From Thermoleophilaceae bacterium (GTDB lineage Bacteria > Actinomycetota > Thermoleophilia > Solirubrobacterales > Thermoleophilaceae), in contig JACCYP010000120.1 of NCBI GenBank assembly GCA_013696425.1, positions 1-6,084 of the forward strand: a stretch of DNA of 6,084 nt. Direction: 5' to 3'. How positions within the stretch are numbered: the first letter of the stretch is position 1; each line of letters begins with the position of its first letter. Below, in pieces: positions 4,957 through 6,084 of this stretch. A model generated the notes under the pieces. The model saw only the letters and a list, made by a program, of their open reading frames with translations. It was not told the DNA's origin and made no database searches. Made by a program: the position numbers and the translations under genes.

Positions 4957-5667
4957 GTGTCCAAAGACACCGACAAGGACTCGGGCGGGGGCCTCTCGGG
5001 ACTCGACCTCGCGATAGCGGCGATGTCCTCCGCTGCCGCCGCCCTGATCGTCTCCCAGTTCTGGCAGGGCGGCACCGCGATCAGCGCCGCAGTGACCCCC
5101 GTACTCGTGACCCTGATCAGGGAGGCACTCGCGAAGCCCGCCGCCGACAAGGTCACCGCCGCGACCCTCCGCCGCAGGGAGCGCGTAGACGTGCCTGCAG
5201 CCGCCGGAGCCGCCGCCCCCTACGACGACGAGGAAGACGAGCTGCCGCCCGCCTACGACCAGGGCGGCGCCTACGACTCCGAGCCGGGTGTGTCGGTGTA
5301 CGGGCGCTCGAAGCGCGGCAAGCTGCATCTGCGCCTCGCGATCATCACCGGCCTGCTCGGCTTCGCGATCGCGGCCGTGCTGCTCACGGCCCCGGAGCTG
5401 ATCACGGGGCAGTCGCTCACCGGCGACGGGAAGACCACGATCTTCCAGGGCGGCGAGAAGAGCTCGAATAAGGACGAGTCGAAGGACGCGACCACGACGA
5501 CGCCCGAGACGGTGACCGAGGAGGCCCCGACGGTCACGGAGGAGGCGCCGGCCGTGACCGAGGAGGTCCCGTCCAAGCCGGTCCCGCCCGAAACCGTGCC
5601 GGCCCCCCAGGCCGCACCCGCGCCTGTTCCCGGGGACGGCGGCACGGCCGCCCCGCCGACGCCCTAG
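4957..5667 (+). CDS. Unknown membrane protein with Pro/Thr/Glu-rich tail
   Basis: A 236-aa protein I cannot name. A charged N-terminus is followed by a hydrophobic/amphipathic block (about 15-57, containing QFWQGGTAISAAVTPVL). Then come a basic stretch (LRRRER, 71-76) and an acidic, Tyr-containing linker (PYDDEEDELPPAYD, 88-101). The basic patch RSKRGK (117-122) precedes a clear transmembrane helix (about 127-145). The remaining ~90 residues are low complexity: a polar KSSNKDESKD segment, three 7-residue VTEEAPx repeats (186-206) and a Pro/Ala tail. By the positive-inside rule the tail should lie outside the membrane, perhaps spanning the cell wall. The GTG start has no SD. It is divergent from the 4442-4897 gene, and its stop overlaps the xseB stop on the other strand. 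Confidence 0.78.
   Translation: MSKDTDKDSGGGLSGLDLAIAAMSSAAAALIVSQFWQGGTAISAAVTPVLVTLIREALAKPAADKVTAATLRRRERVDVPAAAGAAAPYDDEEDELPPAYDQGGAYDSEPGVSVYGRSKRGKLHLRLAIITGLLGFAIAAVLLTAPELITGQSLTGDGKTTIFQGGEKSSNKDESKDATTTTPETVTEEAPTVTEEAPAVTEEVPSKPVPPETVPAPQAAPAPVPGDGGTAAPPTP
5512..5574 (+). repeat. Three in-frame 21-bp repeats encoding VTEEAPx
   Basis: The units are 5512-5532, 5533-5553 and 5554-5574, encoding VTEEAPT, VTEEAPA and VTEEVPS. The DNA copies differ mostly at third codon positions, so the amino-acid pattern is better kept than the bases. This suggests an older duplication under protein-level constraint, not fresh slippage. Confidence 0.8.
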
Positions 5668-5912
5668 GCGGCCGGCGGCGGATCGCCCGCCGCGCCCTCG
5701 AGGCGCTGGATCAACTCGTCGAGCTTCAGCTCCTCGAGGCCCTTGCCCACCGCGTCGAGCTCCCCTGCGGCGTACTCGATCAGGCCGCGGCCCTCGCTAC
5801 ACAGGTCGAGGGTCTCGCGCAGGCCGGCCTGGTTTGAGTCCAGGCGGGCGATGATCTGCTCGAGGCGCTCGACGGCCGCCTCGTAGGTCTGCGGCGCAGC
5901 GGCCTCGTTCAT
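5664..5912 (-). CDS. xseB: Exodeoxyribonuclease VII small subunit
   Basis: An 82-aa helical protein of normal length for XseB. It has the family pattern TYEAAVERLEQIIARLDSNQ (9-28), then ETLDLCSEGRGLIEYAAGEL (33-52) and a short C-terminal helix. XseB binds in several copies to the XseA catalytic subunit to form cytoplasmic exonuclease VII, which degrades single-stranded DNA from both ends in repair and recombination. Its ATG overlaps the xseA stop as ATGA (5909-5912). AGGAGG lies 4 nt before the ATG, inside the xseA 3' end, so translation is coupled and SD-driven. The stop codon overlaps that of the convergent membrane-protein gene. Confidence 0.95.
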   Translation of the reverse strand: MNEAAAPQTYEAAVERLEQIIARLDSNQAGLRETLDLCSEGRGLIEYAAGELDAVGKGLEELKLDELIQRLEGAAGDPPPAA

Positions 5913-6084
5913 GCGTCCTCCTCGGTCTTTGCGGGAACTGTTCCATCGGCGAGCTTGAGGCCGAAGCGCCCGGACTCGCGGACGGCGGCGGTGCTCGTGA
6001 GCGGCTCGCCGTCCGATCCGAGCGCCAGCGCGTAGCCGCGCTCCAGCGTGCGGTCCGGGTCGAGCGCGCGGAGCGCTGCGGCGT
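5909..6084 (-). CDS. xseA: Exodeoxyribonuclease VII large subunit, C-terminal end (partial)
   Basis: The minus strand from the window edge to the TGA at 5909-5911 encodes the last 57 residues. The LRALDPDRTLERGYALAL block, then a DGEPLTS turn and the closing FGLKLADGTVPAK strand match the conserved XseA C-terminal domain, which contacts XseB. The catalytic centre lies outside the window. The gene runs directly into xseB by a 4-nt overlap, the classic xseAB arrangement. Confidence 0.93.
   Translation of the reverse strand, partial: AAALRALDPDRTLERGYALALGSDGEPLTSTAAVRESGRFGLKLADGTVPAKTEEDA
5917..5922 (-). promoter_or_regulatory. Shine-Dalgarno site of xseB inside xseA
   Basis: AGGAGG on the minus strand, 4 nt before the ATG at 5912, in the last codons of xseA. 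It is the strongest SD in the window and decides the xseB start. Confidence 0.75.

Noticed and set aside
4364..5017. Plus-strand 217-codon open frame opposite the acidic unknown gene
   Set aside because: Antisense shadow with no start signal. The minus-strand gene has a clean -10 and a more protein-like composition.
1..6084. Mobile element, defence island, CRISPR array or tRNA
   Set aside because: No transposase, integrase, terminal inverted repeats, spacer arrays or cloverleaf were seen. The only tandem repeats are the 11-bp pair and the in-frame 21-bp coding repeats.

Overview
This is a GC-rich 6.1 kb chromosomal window with nine complete protein genes and two partial ones, one at each edge. 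It is tightly packed. Base composition, actinobacterial-style TANNNT -10 boxes placed about 6 nt before start codons (leaderless transcription), TTG/GTG starts and protein flavour all suggest an actinobacterium. My best guess is the Thermoleophilia/Solirubrobacterales, but that is inference and not proven by any marker gene here. No insertion sequence, phage gene, CRISPR array, tRNA or rRNA is visible.

Layout. (1) 1-926, minus: a multi-TM GGDEF diguanylate cyclase, C-terminus cut by the window edge. (2) 982-1278, minus: a SufT/MIP18-type (DUF59) Fe-S assembly protein. (3) 1279-1304: a 26-bp divergent intergenic region with two back-to-back -10 boxes, each 6 nt from its start codon. (4) 1305-3122, plus: a fully overlapping three-gene unit, FxsA-family membrane protein - unrecognised 239-aa protein - HAD hydrolase, in which both downstream genes start with TTG. 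(5) 3129-3593, minus: a SixA-like histidine phosphatase, convergent with the HAD gene with only 6 bp between them. (6) 3594-3858: the only sizeable noncoding stretch (265 bp). It holds an 11-bp tandem repeat and a strong multibranched RNA fold (3662-3778) closed by an 18-bp helix, with a sigma70-like promoter and a short U run on the minus strand. This is a candidate small RNA or long structured leader of the phosphatase gene. (7) 3859-4365, minus: a secreted lipoprotein staphylococcal-nuclease-like enzyme. (8) 4442-4897, minus: an acidic 151-aa unknown. (9) 4957-5667, plus: an unknown membrane protein with a Pro/Thr/Glu-rich tail. (10) 5664-5912 and 5909-6084, minus: xseB and the 3' end of xseA, the two exonuclease VII subunits, overlapping by ATGA.

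Most of the coding content is ordinary housekeeping and envelope material (Fe-S assembly, c-di-GMP signalling, exonuclease VII, phosphatases). I see no defence island or biosynthetic cluster. The parts that deserve attention are regulatory: the candidate structured RNA at 3662-3778, the minimal bidirectional leaderless promoter at 1279-1304, and two or three unrecognised proteins.
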